From the NCBI GenBank assembly GCA_051873875.1, contig JBJEFI010000019.1, forward strand, positions 1 through 19,527: 19,527 bases of DNA, written 5' to 3'. The stretch comes from JBJEFI01 sp051873875 (GTDB lineage: Bacteria > Bacillota > Bacilli > Bacillales > Bacillaceae_G). Within the stretch, counting starts at the first letter, position 1, and every line of letters begins with the position of its first letter. The notes under the pieces were generated by a model. That model was not told the origin of the DNA, ran no database searches, and saw only the letters and a list, made by a program, of their open reading frames with translations. Position numbers and translations under genes: made by a program. Of the stretch, positions 7,692 to 13,941 are shown one piece after another.

Positions 7692-8284
7692 TTTTTCTCC
7701 CCCTTTTTATGACGTTTCTTGCGATAATAGCGATCAATGAAAAGGGCCCCAACTAAGGAAACAACCTGCGCCATAATGGTAACGCCAATAATTTCCGTTG
7801 GATTTGTAGACTGATAGGCAATCCGTATACCAATAACTGTCGTTGGAATTAATGAAATAGCTGACGTATTTAATGTCAAAAATGTAATCATTTCGTCACT
7901 TGCATCATCTTTATTTTGATTTGCTTTTTTCAATTCCTCCATTGCTTTTAATCCCATTGGCGTTGCCGCATTTCCTAATCCAAATAAATTGGCAACCATA
8001 TTAGCAACAATGTATCCCATTGCATGACTATTTTCTTTTAATCTAGGAAATAATATTTTCATAAACGGCAAAAAAATAATTGCCAACTTCTTTAACAATC
8101 CGGACTCTTCTGCAATTTTCATTAATCCTAGCCAAAAAACAAGAACACTAACTAAGCTAATACAAATTGTGACTGCTGTCGTTCCGCCTTCAAAAACAGC
8201 TCGATTCACATCATCCATTGTTCCATTTAGGATTCCAAATATAACCCCAAATAAAATCAATCCAACCCAAACTAGGTTAATCAT
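7688..8284 (-). CDS. spmA: Spore maturation protein SpmA
   Basis: Partner of SpmB in spore core dehydration, an integral membrane protein of 198 aa. The sequence opens MINLVWVGLILFG and holds NLFGLGNAATPMGLKAM, the GNAATP stretch being typical of SpmA. It ends in a basic tail (YYRKKRHKKGEKK). The start ATG 8284 matches the family N-terminus and has GGAG three bases ahead; an in-frame TTG at 8299 would add five residues. The start overlaps the dacB stop by 8 bases, so dacB-spmA-spmB is a tightly coupled operon, as in B. subtilis. Confidence 0.93.
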   Translation of the reverse strand: MINLVWVGLILFGVIFGILNGTMDDVNRAVFEGGTTAVTICISLVSVLVFWLGLMKIAEESGLLKKLAIIFLPFMKILFPRLKENSHAMGYIVANMVANLFGLGNAATPMGLKAMEELKKANQNKDDASDEMITFLTLNTSAISLIPTTVIGIRIAYQSTNPTEIIGVTIMAQVVSLVGALFIDRYYRKKRHKKGEKK

Positions 8285-9410
8285 TTTCTCCAACACCAAT
8301 CATTCGAAGAAAGACTTGCTCCACATCCTTCATAAAATAAGTCGCTTTTATTTTTAACTTACTTTTACTATAAAATAAATTTCGCTGTCCTATTTTTTCA
8401 TTTTTTAAATAAAAGGTAACAACTCCAACTTTTTGATTATCCTTCATTTTTGGAAAATAGGATACTTTCATTGTTACTTGTTTTTTCTCTTTTTTCGTTA
8501 GTGGATATGTAAAGTCTGTTTTTATATAGCCATATCCTCCTTTTTTTAATTTGGCTTCTTTCACTAGTCCTTTCGATAAAACTCGCTCTACTTTATAGTT
8601 AGCAAAGGCTGTATTGAATAAATACATATGATCATTCCAATCATTCCCATCATTTAGTGTTACAACAATTAAATCCATTCCGTCCTTTTTAGCCGTCGAA
8701 ACTAACGTGCGTCCCGCCTTTTTTGTAAACCCAGTTTTTCCACCTGTTGAATAAGAATATAGCTTCGTTAGCAATTTATTTTTATTGTTCCACATATATC
8801 CCCAATCTTCCTCACGACTCGATGGCTGGTATTTCTTTGTAGATGCAATTTTTTGATACGTTTTGTTATTCATCGCATAGCGCGTTAATAAAGCCATATC
8901 ATACGCAGAAGAGTAATGGTCTTTTCCTGCTTGCTCAAGTCCACTTGGATTTGAAAAAACAGTGTGCTCCATTCCAATTTCTTCTGCCTTTTTATTCATC
9001 ATAAAAACAAAGCCTTCTATACTTCCTCCTACATGTTCAGCAATTACATTTGCAGCATCATTTCCAGACCGTAACATTAATCCATATACTAAATCTTTTA
9101 GTTTAATTTTTTGTCCTTCTTTTAAATAAATAGAGGAACCTTCTGTTTGAAGTGCTGTATGGCTAACGGTTGTTGTTTCTTCTAACTTTCCCGACTCAAT
9201 TGCCAAAGTGGCCGTCATAATTTTTGTAATACTAGCAATTAATTCAGGAGAGTGTGGAAGTTTGCTATATAAAACCCTCCCTGTTGATTGTTCCATTAAT
9301 ACTGCATTTCTAGCACCCACATCCTTAAAAGAAAAAGCATGTACAACATTCCCTTGTAAAACGATTAGACAAAATAATGTAATCGCGATTACTATTACGC
9401 GTTTTCTCAT
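8277..9410 (-). CDS. dacB: D-alanyl-D-alanine carboxypeptidase DacB (PBP5*)
   Basis: Sporulation-specific low-molecular-weight penicillin-binding protein that trims pentapeptide side chains and so limits cortex peptidoglycan cross-linking. 377 aa from ATG 9410, which has AAGGAG 9 bases ahead. A longer frame to 9452 lacks a ribosome site. The signal peptide covers about 1-25, with cleavage likely after VHA. Serine-hydrolase motifs are S60-I-T-K63, S115-G-N and K225-T-G. A beta-rich C-terminal domain (about 270-350) precedes an amphipathic C-terminal tail. It lies downstream of the superoxide dismutase gene with a 47-base spacer and a possible sigma-E promoter. It is distinguished from vegetative DacA and from DacF by the spmAB linkage. 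Confidence 0.94.
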   Translation of the reverse strand: MRKRVIVIAITLFCLIVLQGNVVHAFSFKDVGARNAVLMEQSTGRVLYSKLPHSPELIASITKIMTATLAIESGKLEETTTVSHTALQTEGSSIYLKEGQKIKLKDLVYGLMLRSGNDAANVIAEHVGGSIEGFVFMMNKKAEEIGMEHTVFSNPSGLEQAGKDHYSSAYDMALLTRYAMNNKTYQKIASTKKYQPSSREEDWGYMWNNKNKLLTKLYSYSTGGKTGFTKKAGRTLVSTAKKDGMDLIVVTLNDGNDWNDHMYLFNTAFANYKVERVLSKGLVKEAKLKKGGYGYIKTDFTYPLTKKEKKQVTMKVSYFPKMKDNQKVGVVTFYLKNEKIGQRNLFYSKSKLKIKATYFMKDVEQVFLRMIGVGEND

Positions 9411-9435
9411 GACTGTAATCTCCTTGTCCTTTTTT

Positions 9436-9464
9436 TCTACATGCATATACACACCTTTTATACC
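9436..9464 (-). promoter_or_regulatory. Candidate sigma-E promoter for dacB
   Basis: On the minus strand GGTATAA (9464-9458) is followed by CATGTAGA (9443-9436). This resembles the sigma-E pattern (ATA core, about 14 bases, CATACA-T) with two or three mismatches. B. subtilis dacB is sigma-E controlled, which supports looking here. The match is modest. Confidence 0.35.
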
Positions 9465-10312
9465 TTCGCATCTTTTAGACGTTTATTTACTTCCTCCCAA
9501 TTTACAACGTTCCACCAATTACGAATGTATTCATCTCGATTATTTTTATATTGTAAATAATAGGAATGCTCCCATACATCTAATACCAGTAGCGGAACTG
9601 TATCCCATTGGGTTAAATTTTGATGCTTTTCACTTTGCAATATTTCTAATCGTTTCGTTTGGCGACCGTAAACTAATATGGCCCATCCAGAACCTTCTAC
9701 CTTACTTGCTGCTTGCGAAAATTGTGCTTTAAACAGTGGAAAGCCACCAAAATCACTCTGTATTCTTTCGGATATTTCTCCAGTTGGTTCCCCACCACCA
9801 TTTGGACTCATAACCTTCCAAAAAATACTGTGTAAATAATGACCAGAGCCATGAAAAGCTAATTCCCGTTCCCAATGTTTAATTAACTGATAATCTCCCG
9901 TATTTCGAGTATCCTTTAACATTTTTTCTGCTTTATTTAGCCCTTCTACATAACTGCGATGATGTTTATCATGATGAAGAAACATAATTTCACGACTAAT
10001 AACAGGCTCTAACGCATCATAAGGATAAGGTAATGGCGGTAATAAATGCATCCCAGCCCCTACTTTTTCTTGATTTTGTAGCCTTTTTTCTTTTTCAATT
10101 AAAAGTAGTTTTTCAATTTCTTCTACTTCCTGACCAAAAACAGAAACCAACTCCCATACATCTCGATGTTCATAATTTAAACGACGCAAAAGCATGTTGA
10201 TTCGATAAACAATATCTTGTATTTCATTTGTAAATTCCATTTCCGTTACATAATTTAAAACATCTTCGCACCATTTTCGTACTTCCGCTAAATAATGTTC
10301 AAACTCATCCAT
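9458..10312 (-). CDS. Fe/Mn-type superoxide dismutase with helical N-terminal extension
   Basis: Converts superoxide to oxygen and hydrogen peroxide. 284 aa from ATG 10312, with GGAGGG 7 bases ahead; two in-frame ATGs upstream are less well placed. The SOD domain occupies about 88-284. Metal ligands by family alignment are H113 (HHDKHH), H161 (in GHYLHSIFW), D245 and H249 (DVWEH). Residues 1-87 are an added, charged, helix-rich region; B. subtilis SodF and some B. cereus-group SODs have similar extensions. The position aligned with the Mn-SOD outer-sphere Gln (Q146 in E. coli SodA) seems to be H230, and the usual Asn before the second ligand is Leu. Metal choice cannot be read safely. No signal peptide is visible. 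Promoter and place beside dacB suggest sporulation expression. Confidence 0.88.
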   Translation of the reverse strand: MDEFEHYLAEVRKWCEDVLNYVTEMEFTNEIQDIVYRINMLLRRLNYEHRDVWELVSVFGQEVEEIEKLLLIEKEKRLQNQEKVGAGMHLLPPLPYPYDALEPVISREIMFLHHDKHHRSYVEGLNKAEKMLKDTRNTGDYQLIKHWERELAFHGSGHYLHSIFWKVMSPNGGGEPTGEISERIQSDFGGFPLFKAQFSQAASKVEGSGWAILVYGRQTKRLEILQSEKHQNLTQWDTVPLLVLDVWEHSYYLQYKNNRDEYIRNWWNVVNWEEVNKRLKDAKV

Positions 10313-10346
10313 TGCCATCCCTCCACACTCTTCTTGTCCTAAAACA

Positions 10347-10375
10347 TATATATGCAAGAAAAGAATGGAACATTA
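10347..10375 (-). promoter_or_regulatory. Candidate sigma-E promoter for the superoxide dismutase gene
   Basis: On the minus strand TAATGTT (10375-10369) and CATATATA (10354-10347) are separated by exactly 14 bases. Each box is about one mismatch from the sigma-E consensus (kmATATT, CATACA). It would start transcripts some 25-30 bases before the start codon. This fits mother-cell expression in early sporulation but is only a motif match. Confidence 0.4.
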
Positions 10376-10605
10376 ATAAGAAATTACAAAAAAACACAAG
10401 CAATACTATTATGTATTTTTACAAGTAACAAAATTCCTTCTAGTAACCATTGGAAATAGATACGTAAAGTGAAGCTTTTGTCATTACAATTCTTTCATTG
10501 TATCTCTCATTAATAGCTAGTAAATAAATTAACCTCTCCCTCTACTCATTTGACTTTATTTTCAAGGTAGAGCAAATTTTCAATTAGAATAAAATACACA
10601 TACAA
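10376..10605. other. AT-rich intergenic stretch, no gene seen
   Basis: Together with the sod promoter region and the terminator to the right, this makes a 379-base gap between sod and the unknown gene. Both strands were read. No ORF with a ribosome site at a sensible distance, no RNA gene and no strong repeat were found. A minus-strand GGGAGAGG at about 10530 has no start codon near it. Confidence 0.5.
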
Positions 10606-10642
10606 AAAAAGAGATTGACACATGTCGTATCAATCTCTTTTT
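10606..10642. terminator. Terminator after the unknown gene
   Basis: AAAAAGAGATTGA (10606-10618) pairs with TCAATCTCTTTTT (10630-10642). On the minus strand the stem is followed by TTTTGTATG within a run of seven T. It lies 50 bases after the unknown gene's stop. The A/T flanks suggest it could act both ways. Confidence 0.85.
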
Positions 10643-10691
10643 CATATATTCTATACAATTTCATTATGAAGATACAGATGAAGGGCCTTTA

Positions 10692-11069
10692 TTATTCCCC
10701 AATCACCTGTACATCCTTTATTTTTGCCACTAATTCTGCTTGATTCATGTCTTCTATGTATTCTTTTATTTCTTCCATACTACCTAAATAAAGTTTTCTT
10801 TGATTGATGAGTTTTTTATTTTTTAACAAACAAATCAATGCAAATACGTCTTTAAAATGAACATCTTTTCCATTACACGTACAAACAATACCTTCTTTAA
10901 ATGGTGTTAACTCATCTAGCTTCTCTTCAAAATATCGCAAATATAAAACAGACAATGTTTTTGTAACTCCATCTACTTCATACGTTACTTCAGAACGATT
11001 AAAATAATCCTCAGACGTATTTGAAAGTGTTTTTTGCAATTCGTACCCCTTACAAGCTTGTACTTTCAT
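10692..11069 (-). CDS. Protein of unknown function in the ypuI position
   Basis: A 125-residue soluble, acidic-to-neutral protein that I do not recognise. The start ATG 11069 follows GGTGGAG; an ATG at 11087 has no ribosome site. There is no signal peptide, no membrane segment and no known catalytic motif. C6, C62, C64 and C84 are present, with C62-x-C64 in IVCTCNGKDV. The C-terminal half (about 72-120) looks alpha-helical and lysine-rich. Codon use and base composition match the neighbours. In B. subtilis the gene between scpB and dacB is ypuI (DUF3907, about 179 aa); this protein is shorter and shows no resemblance that I can see. It has its own promoter, palindrome and terminator, so it is probably a single-gene transcript. 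Confidence 0.75.
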   Translation of the reverse strand: MKVQACKGYELQKTLSNTSEDYFNRSEVTYEVDGVTKTLSVLYLRYFEEKLDELTPFKEGIVCTCNGKDVHFKDVFALICLLKNKKLINQRKLYLGSMEEIKEYIEDMNQAELVAKIKDVQVIGE

Positions 11070-11081
11070 TTCTCCACCACC

Positions 11082-11098
11082 AACCATTTATAATGGTT
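11082..11098. repeat. 17-bp palindrome ahead of the unknown gene
   Basis: AACCATT and AATGGTT form a perfect 7+7 inverted repeat with a 3-base spacer. It sits immediately downstream of the predicted -10 box and just before the ribosome site, the classic place for a repressor operator. It could also be a small RNA hairpin near the ribosome site. Confidence 0.5.
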
Positions 11099-11099
11099 A

Positions 11100-11128
11100 A
11101 TTTTACTACTTTTTTGAAAGATTGAAAA
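11100..11128 (-). promoter_or_regulatory. Candidate sigma-A promoter of the unknown gene
   Basis: On the minus strand TTTTCA (11128-11123), a 17-base spacer and TAAAAT (11105-11100). Matches are 4/6 and 5/6 to the vegetative consensus with ideal spacing. It lies between the scpB stop and the palindrome. Confidence 0.5.
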
Positions 11129-11133
11129 CAAAT

Positions 11134-11709
11134 TTACCCTTCTGTCGAAAGAGACTTAAAGAATAAATCAGCTTCCGCATCATTTTCTTCTAGGAAATCC
11201 TCTGGTAAAGGTGGTAATTCTTCAATCTCCTTTAAACCAAAGTAATCTAAGAAATCCTTTGTTGTTCCATATAAAATTGGTCGTCCTGTTCCCTCTGCTC
11301 GGCCAACTTCCTTAATTAACAATTTACTTAACAATGTTTGTAATGCTTTATCTGTTTTTACACCACGTATTTCCTCAATTTCTCCACGAGTAATTGGTTG
11401 CTTGTATGCAACAATTGCTAATGTCTCTAATGCTGCTTGTGAAAGTGAGCTTTGAGATGGTGTTTCTACTAACTTTTTATAATAATGAGCATGCTCTTTT
11501 TTCGTTGCAAGTTGATAAATATTAGCAAACTCGAAAATGATAAACCCTCTATCTTCATTTTTTAATTGCTCTTTCAACTGCTGAATTAATTCACTTACTT
11601 CTTGAAGAGAAATTTCCATTACTTCGCTAATTTGCTTTGCATGTAAACCTTCATCTCCAGCTACAAACAATAATCCTTCTAAAACACCTATCTGTTTCAT
11701 TTTATCCAA
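11134..11709 (-). CDS. scpB: Segregation and condensation protein ScpB
   Basis: Winged-helix (kite) subunit of the SMC-ScpA-ScpB condensin that compacts and separates the nucleoid. 191 aa. Two winged-helix units are followed by an acidic tail (LPPLPEDFLEENDAEADLFF). Family signatures visible are SLSQAALETLAIVAYKQPITR and EEIRGVKTDKALQTLL, then GTGRPILYGTT. The start is probably TTG 11709, since AAAGGTG is 7 bases ahead and the resulting N-terminus (MDKMKQIGVLEGLLF) fits the family. ATG 11700 is the alternative, three codons in. It is 14 bases after the scpA stop, so they are co-transcribed. Confidence 0.94.
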   Translation of the reverse strand: MDKMKQIGVLEGLLFVAGDEGLHAKQISEVMEISLQEVSELIQQLKEQLKNEDRGFIIFEFANIYQLATKKEHAHYYKKLVETPSQSSLSQAALETLAIVAYKQPITRGEIEEIRGVKTDKALQTLLSKLLIKEVGRAEGTGRPILYGTTKDFLDYFGLKEIEELPPLPEDFLEENDAEADLFFKSLSTEG

Positions 11710-11723
11710 TTACAAACACCTTT

Positions 11724-12458
11724 CTATGCTTTTTTGATATATAAATCTTCAAAGTTACGTTCTTGAAACACGACAATTTGATTATGCTTCATTAATTCAA
11801 GTAATGCCAAAAACGTAACGACCAATGCCTCTTTACTTCCTTCTTCAAATAACGTTTCAAATTTGATTGGATGAGAGGCATCCTGTACTTTCTCTAATAC
11901 TTGACTCATCGTTGTTTCAATTGATATTTCCTGTCTTGCGATTCTTGTTTTCAACGGTTTTTGCAACTTTTTACGCTTTAATAATTTTTGAAAAGCACTT
12001 AACATATCATATAAAGATAAATCCCCTGCTAATTTATCTTCTACAGTCACTTCTCCATATTGAGATAAATCGGCTTTTGGTCTTGAATACAATAAAGAGC
12101 GCTCATATTCTTTGTCTTTTAACTCTTTTGCTGCTTCTTTATATTTTTTGTATTCAATTAGTCGATTCATTAACTCTTGTCGGGGATCCTCTTCTTCTTG
12201 TTCAAGAAAATCATCGTCTATTTCTTCATGCTTCGGTAATAGCATCCTACTCTTCATTTCTAATAAAGAGGCAGCCATTACTAAAAATTCACTTGCTACA
12301 TCCAGTTGCAATTCTTGCATCGTATGAATATAAGATAAATATTGCTCTGTTATTTGAGCAACAGGTATGTTGTATAAATCAATTTCATGTCGCTGAATTA
12401 AATGAAGGAGTAAATCTAATGGACCTTCAAATTCATCAATTGTAATATTATATTGCAC
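11724..12458 (-). CDS. scpA: Segregation and condensation protein ScpA
   Basis: Kleisin subunit that bridges the SMC heads and binds ScpB. 244 aa, the usual size. The N-terminal helical kleisin domain starts with the family signature FEGPLDLLLHLI and continues IDLYNIPVAQITEQYL. A charged middle (about 90-150) and a C-terminal winged helix (about 190-242) follow. The start is GTG at 12458, with GGTGGTG about 5 bases ahead. It is the first gene of the scpAB transcript and has a good vegetative promoter candidate 60-90 bases upstream. In B. subtilis it lies in an operon with ypuF, which here faces away. Confidence 0.94.
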   Translation of the reverse strand: MQYNITIDEFEGPLDLLLHLIQRHEIDLYNIPVAQITEQYLSYIHTMQELQLDVASEFLVMAASLLEMKSRMLLPKHEEIDDDFLEQEEEDPRQELMNRLIEYKKYKEAAKELKDKEYERSLLYSRPKADLSQYGEVTVEDKLAGDLSLYDMLSAFQKLLKRKKLQKPLKTRIARQEISIETTMSQVLEKVQDASHPIKFETLFEEGSKEALVVTFLALLELMKHNQIVVFQERNFEDLYIKKA

Positions 12459-12518
12459 AAATACACCACCAATTTATAGTCTAAAAGGCAACTAATCAAG
12501 CAGCTCTTTACTACTACA

Positions 12519-12547
12519 AGTATAGACAATAAATTCAAACTATCCAA
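12519..12547 (-). promoter_or_regulatory. Candidate sigma-A promoter for scpAB
   Basis: On the minus strand TTGGAT (12547-12542), a 17-base spacer and TATACT (12524-12519). The -10 matches 5/6 and the -35 only 3/6. It would leave a leader of roughly 55 bases before the GTG start. Confidence 0.45.
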
Positions 12548-12596
12548 TAGCCATTCCTCAATTTATAAATATTTTTTATTCGTGACATCCGCCTAT

Positions 12597-12623
12597 ACGT
12601 ATTCAAAACTTTCTCATATATTA
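12597..12623 (+). promoter_or_regulatory. Sigma-K-type promoter for the YjcZ-like gene
   Basis: AC at 12597-12598, 16 bases, then CATATATTA at 12615-12623, a full match to the sigma-K -10 pattern CATANNNTA with the usual spacing. It is 40 bases upstream of the small gene. Sigma-K directs late mother-cell expression of coat and exosporium proteins. Confidence 0.6.
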
Positions 12624-12662
12624 CTCATGTAAATGATTTAATAAATCTTAGGAGGGTTCAAC

Positions 12663-12761
12663 ATGAGTATTGGATGTGGCGGACACGGATTTAGTTCAGG
12701 TTTCGCGCTAATCGTCGTTTTATTCATTTTATTGATTATCGTCGGTGCGGCTTGCATTTAG
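12663..12761 (+). CDS. YjcZ-family sporulation mini-protein
   Basis: A 32-residue protein too short for most gene callers. It begins with a Gly/Cys-rich head (MSIGCGGHGFSSG) and then a single hydrophobic segment, FALIVVLFILLIIVGAA, which is the hallmark of the YjcZ family of small Bacillus sporulation proteins. It ends CI. AGGAGG lies 8 bases before the ATG. A sigma-K-type promoter upstream and a hairpin downstream make a complete single-gene unit on the plus strand, facing away from scpAB. By family it is likely a membrane or coat-associated peptide made late in the mother cell; molecular role is unknown. Confidence 0.85.
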   Translation: MSIGCGGHGFSSGFALIVVLFILLIIVGAACI

Positions 12762-12790
12762 TAACATTTATGTAAAGAATAAAACAAAAA

Positions 12791-12818
12791 AAAGTGCCAA
12801 GCTTAAGCGAGGCACTTT
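12791..12818. terminator. Hairpin after the YjcZ-like gene
   Basis: AAAGTGCC (12791-12798) pairs with GGCACTTT (12811-12818), with a further palindrome GCTTAAGC in the loop. On the plus strand the tail is weak (CCTATTGT). On the minus strand the stem runs into a T-run (TTTTTGTTTT), so it is the stronger terminator in that direction, against antisense transcripts. Confidence 0.7.
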
Positions 12819-12865
12819 CCTATTGTATCGAAAAAAACGTAAAATAGAGAAAAAGGGGGATATTT

Positions 12866-13393
12866 ATGTATGTAAAACCTTATATTGATTATTACATTCA
12901 ATTTCATCAAATAAGAGATTACTTTGAATGCCATGAAATACTTGAAGAATATTGGAAAAAAGATATTTCACCAGATAGGGATGGCTGGGTTGTACTCATT
13001 CAACTAGCAGTAGGAATGTATCATTATCGTCGAGAAAATAGAGTTGGAGCAACAAAAATGATTAAGTCTGTATGCCGTCATTTGCCTATTTACGAACAAA
13101 AATTGAAACAATTGGGGATTAATTACACCACTCTTCAACAACTAACAACAGAACTACTTAGCGCCATTGTTAACGGGATTCCATATAAAAGCGTTGCAAT
13201 CCCACTGACTGATTTGCATTTACTCGAATATTTGCATTTTAAAGCTTCTTTAACAAATCAGCCATTATATGCGACAAGTAATATGAAAGATACATACTTG
13301 CTACATAAGCATACAAAGCGAGATCGAACAGCAGTTATACAAGAACGAATTACTGAATTAAATAAACGAAAAAAAAGGAGTGAATCGCTATGA
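12866..13393 (+). CDS. ypuF: DUF309 family protein YpuF
   Basis: A 175-residue soluble helical protein of the DUF309 family; biochemical role unknown. The family signature is clear: FECHEILEEYWKK at about 20-32, then LIQLAVGMYHYRRENRVGATKMI near 44-66, with the H-E and H-R residues that mark the group. The C-terminal third is basic and looser. AAAGGGGGA precedes the ATG by about 5 bases. In B. subtilis ypuF is co-oriented with ribT and scpA; here it is on the opposite strand and converges on ribT. A weak -10-like TAAAAT at 12840 is the only nearby promoter hint. Confidence 0.88.
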   Translation: MYVKPYIDYYIQFHQIRDYFECHEILEEYWKKDISPDRDGWVVLIQLAVGMYHYRRENRVGATKMIKSVCRHLPIYEQKLKQLGINYTTLQQLTTELLSAIVNGIPYKSVAIPLTDLHLLEYLHFKASLTNQPLYATSNMKDTYLLHKHTKRDRTAVIQERITELNKRKKRSESL

Positions 13394-13407
13394 TTCATTC
13401 CTTTTTT
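13371..13407. terminator. Shared terminator between ypuF and ribT
   Basis: AAAAAAGGAGTGAATC (13371-13386) pairs with GATTCATTCCTTTTTT (13392-13407), loop of 5. On the plus-strand RNA all positions pair (one G-U); on the minus strand that pair becomes A-C. The ypuF stop codon TGA (13391-13393) is in the loop and stem. Placed between convergent genes, it can serve both. Confidence 0.88.
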
Positions 13408-13412
13408 GTTGC

Positions 13413-13775
13413 TTACACATGTATGATTCGATCCGATACGATTTTGTCCAAAAAATCACTTGTATAGGCATTTCCTTTAAAAGCTACACTTGGATAGAGT
13501 TTTAGCAATTCATTTATCATCATTGTGGCAATTCCTTGCATTCGATGAGATGGGGTGACACTTAGATGAAGAATTGTAATGCACTCTTCTTCTTCCCGTA
13601 GTCCAATAAGCCCTATTACATCTTCCATCTCTTTCCAAAGGTACAATTTATACGCACTATCTTGCTGATATAATTTAATTGTTTGGCGTAGTTTTCCAAT
13701 ATCTTTTTCACTAGCCATTAAAGAAAGCATACCCATAGCCGTTTTCTCATACCCACTTTTATAACGAATTAACAT
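13413..13775 (-). CDS. ribT: GNAT acetyltransferase-like protein RibT
   Basis: A 120-residue protein of the GNAT fold, known in B. subtilis as the last gene of the riboflavin operon; its substrate is not firmly established. It begins MLIRYKSGYEKTAMGML, very like B. subtilis RibT. The acetyl-CoA loop is at 77-83 (HRMQGIA), preceded by the beta strand ITILHLSV. It is slightly shorter than the B. subtilis protein at the C-terminus. GAGGGGGAG precedes the ATG by 3-4 bases. Unlike in B. subtilis, no ribDEBAH genes lie upstream: ppiB is next, 232 bases away, with a small ORF and a long hairpin between. Confidence 0.88.
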   Translation of the reverse strand: MLIRYKSGYEKTAMGMLSLMASEKDIGKLRQTIKLYQQDSAYKLYLWKEMEDVIGLIGLREEEECITILHLSVTPSHRMQGIATMMINELLKLYPSVAFKGNAYTSDFLDKIVSDRIIHV

Positions 13776-13800
13776 TTTCTCCCCCTCTCTCTATAAGCCT

Positions 13801-13861
13801 TTTTCTTAATAGTTGAAAAAAGATTATCTCTATTATAATCCTTTTTCAACTATTAAGAAAA
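13801..13861 (-). repeat. 61-base hairpin in the ribT leader
   Basis: The outer arms TTTTCTTAATAGTTGAAAAA (13801-13820) and 13842-13861 are perfectly complementary over 20 bases. Inner arms GATTAT (13822-13827) and ATAATC (13835-13840) continue the stem, with a 7-base loop. The one odd pair is G-U in minus-strand RNA but A-C on the plus strand, so the minus strand forms a continuous 27-bp stem. The 3' arm contains UUUUUU right after the inner stem. It ends only about 12 bases before the ribT ribosome site. Confidence 0.8.
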
Positions 13862-13911
13862 TTTAATAACCTATTTGTTTCAATCATATTATAAAGAACA
13901 GAGACAATCAT
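13846..13911 (-). CDS. Possible 21-residue leader peptide before ribT
   Basis: ATG at 13911 is preceded by AAAGGGGGAAAT, a ribosome site as strong as those of the real genes. The frame encodes 21 residues, MIVSVLYNMIETNRLLNFLN plus Ser, then TGA at 13846-13848. The stop codon and last five codons lie inside the 5' arm of the long hairpin, so translation would disturb that stem. The peptide has a hydrophobic start and no recognised family, and no run of one amino acid that would signal classic attenuation. It could be a leader peptide, a free small protein, or a chance frame. Confidence 0.45.
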   Translation of the reverse strand: MIVSVLYNMIETNRLLNFLNS

Positions 13912-13941
13912 ATTTCCCCCTTTCTTTTATATTTATTTAGA

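Noticed and set aside
9208..9732. A 174-codon plus-strand frame opposite dacB and sod.
   Set aside because: It spans two well-supported minus-strand genes and has no family motif or ribosome site.
11867..12445. A 192-codon plus-strand open frame opposite scpA.
   Set aside because: It is the antisense shadow of scpA, with leucine/histidine-rich low-quality composition and no ribosome site.
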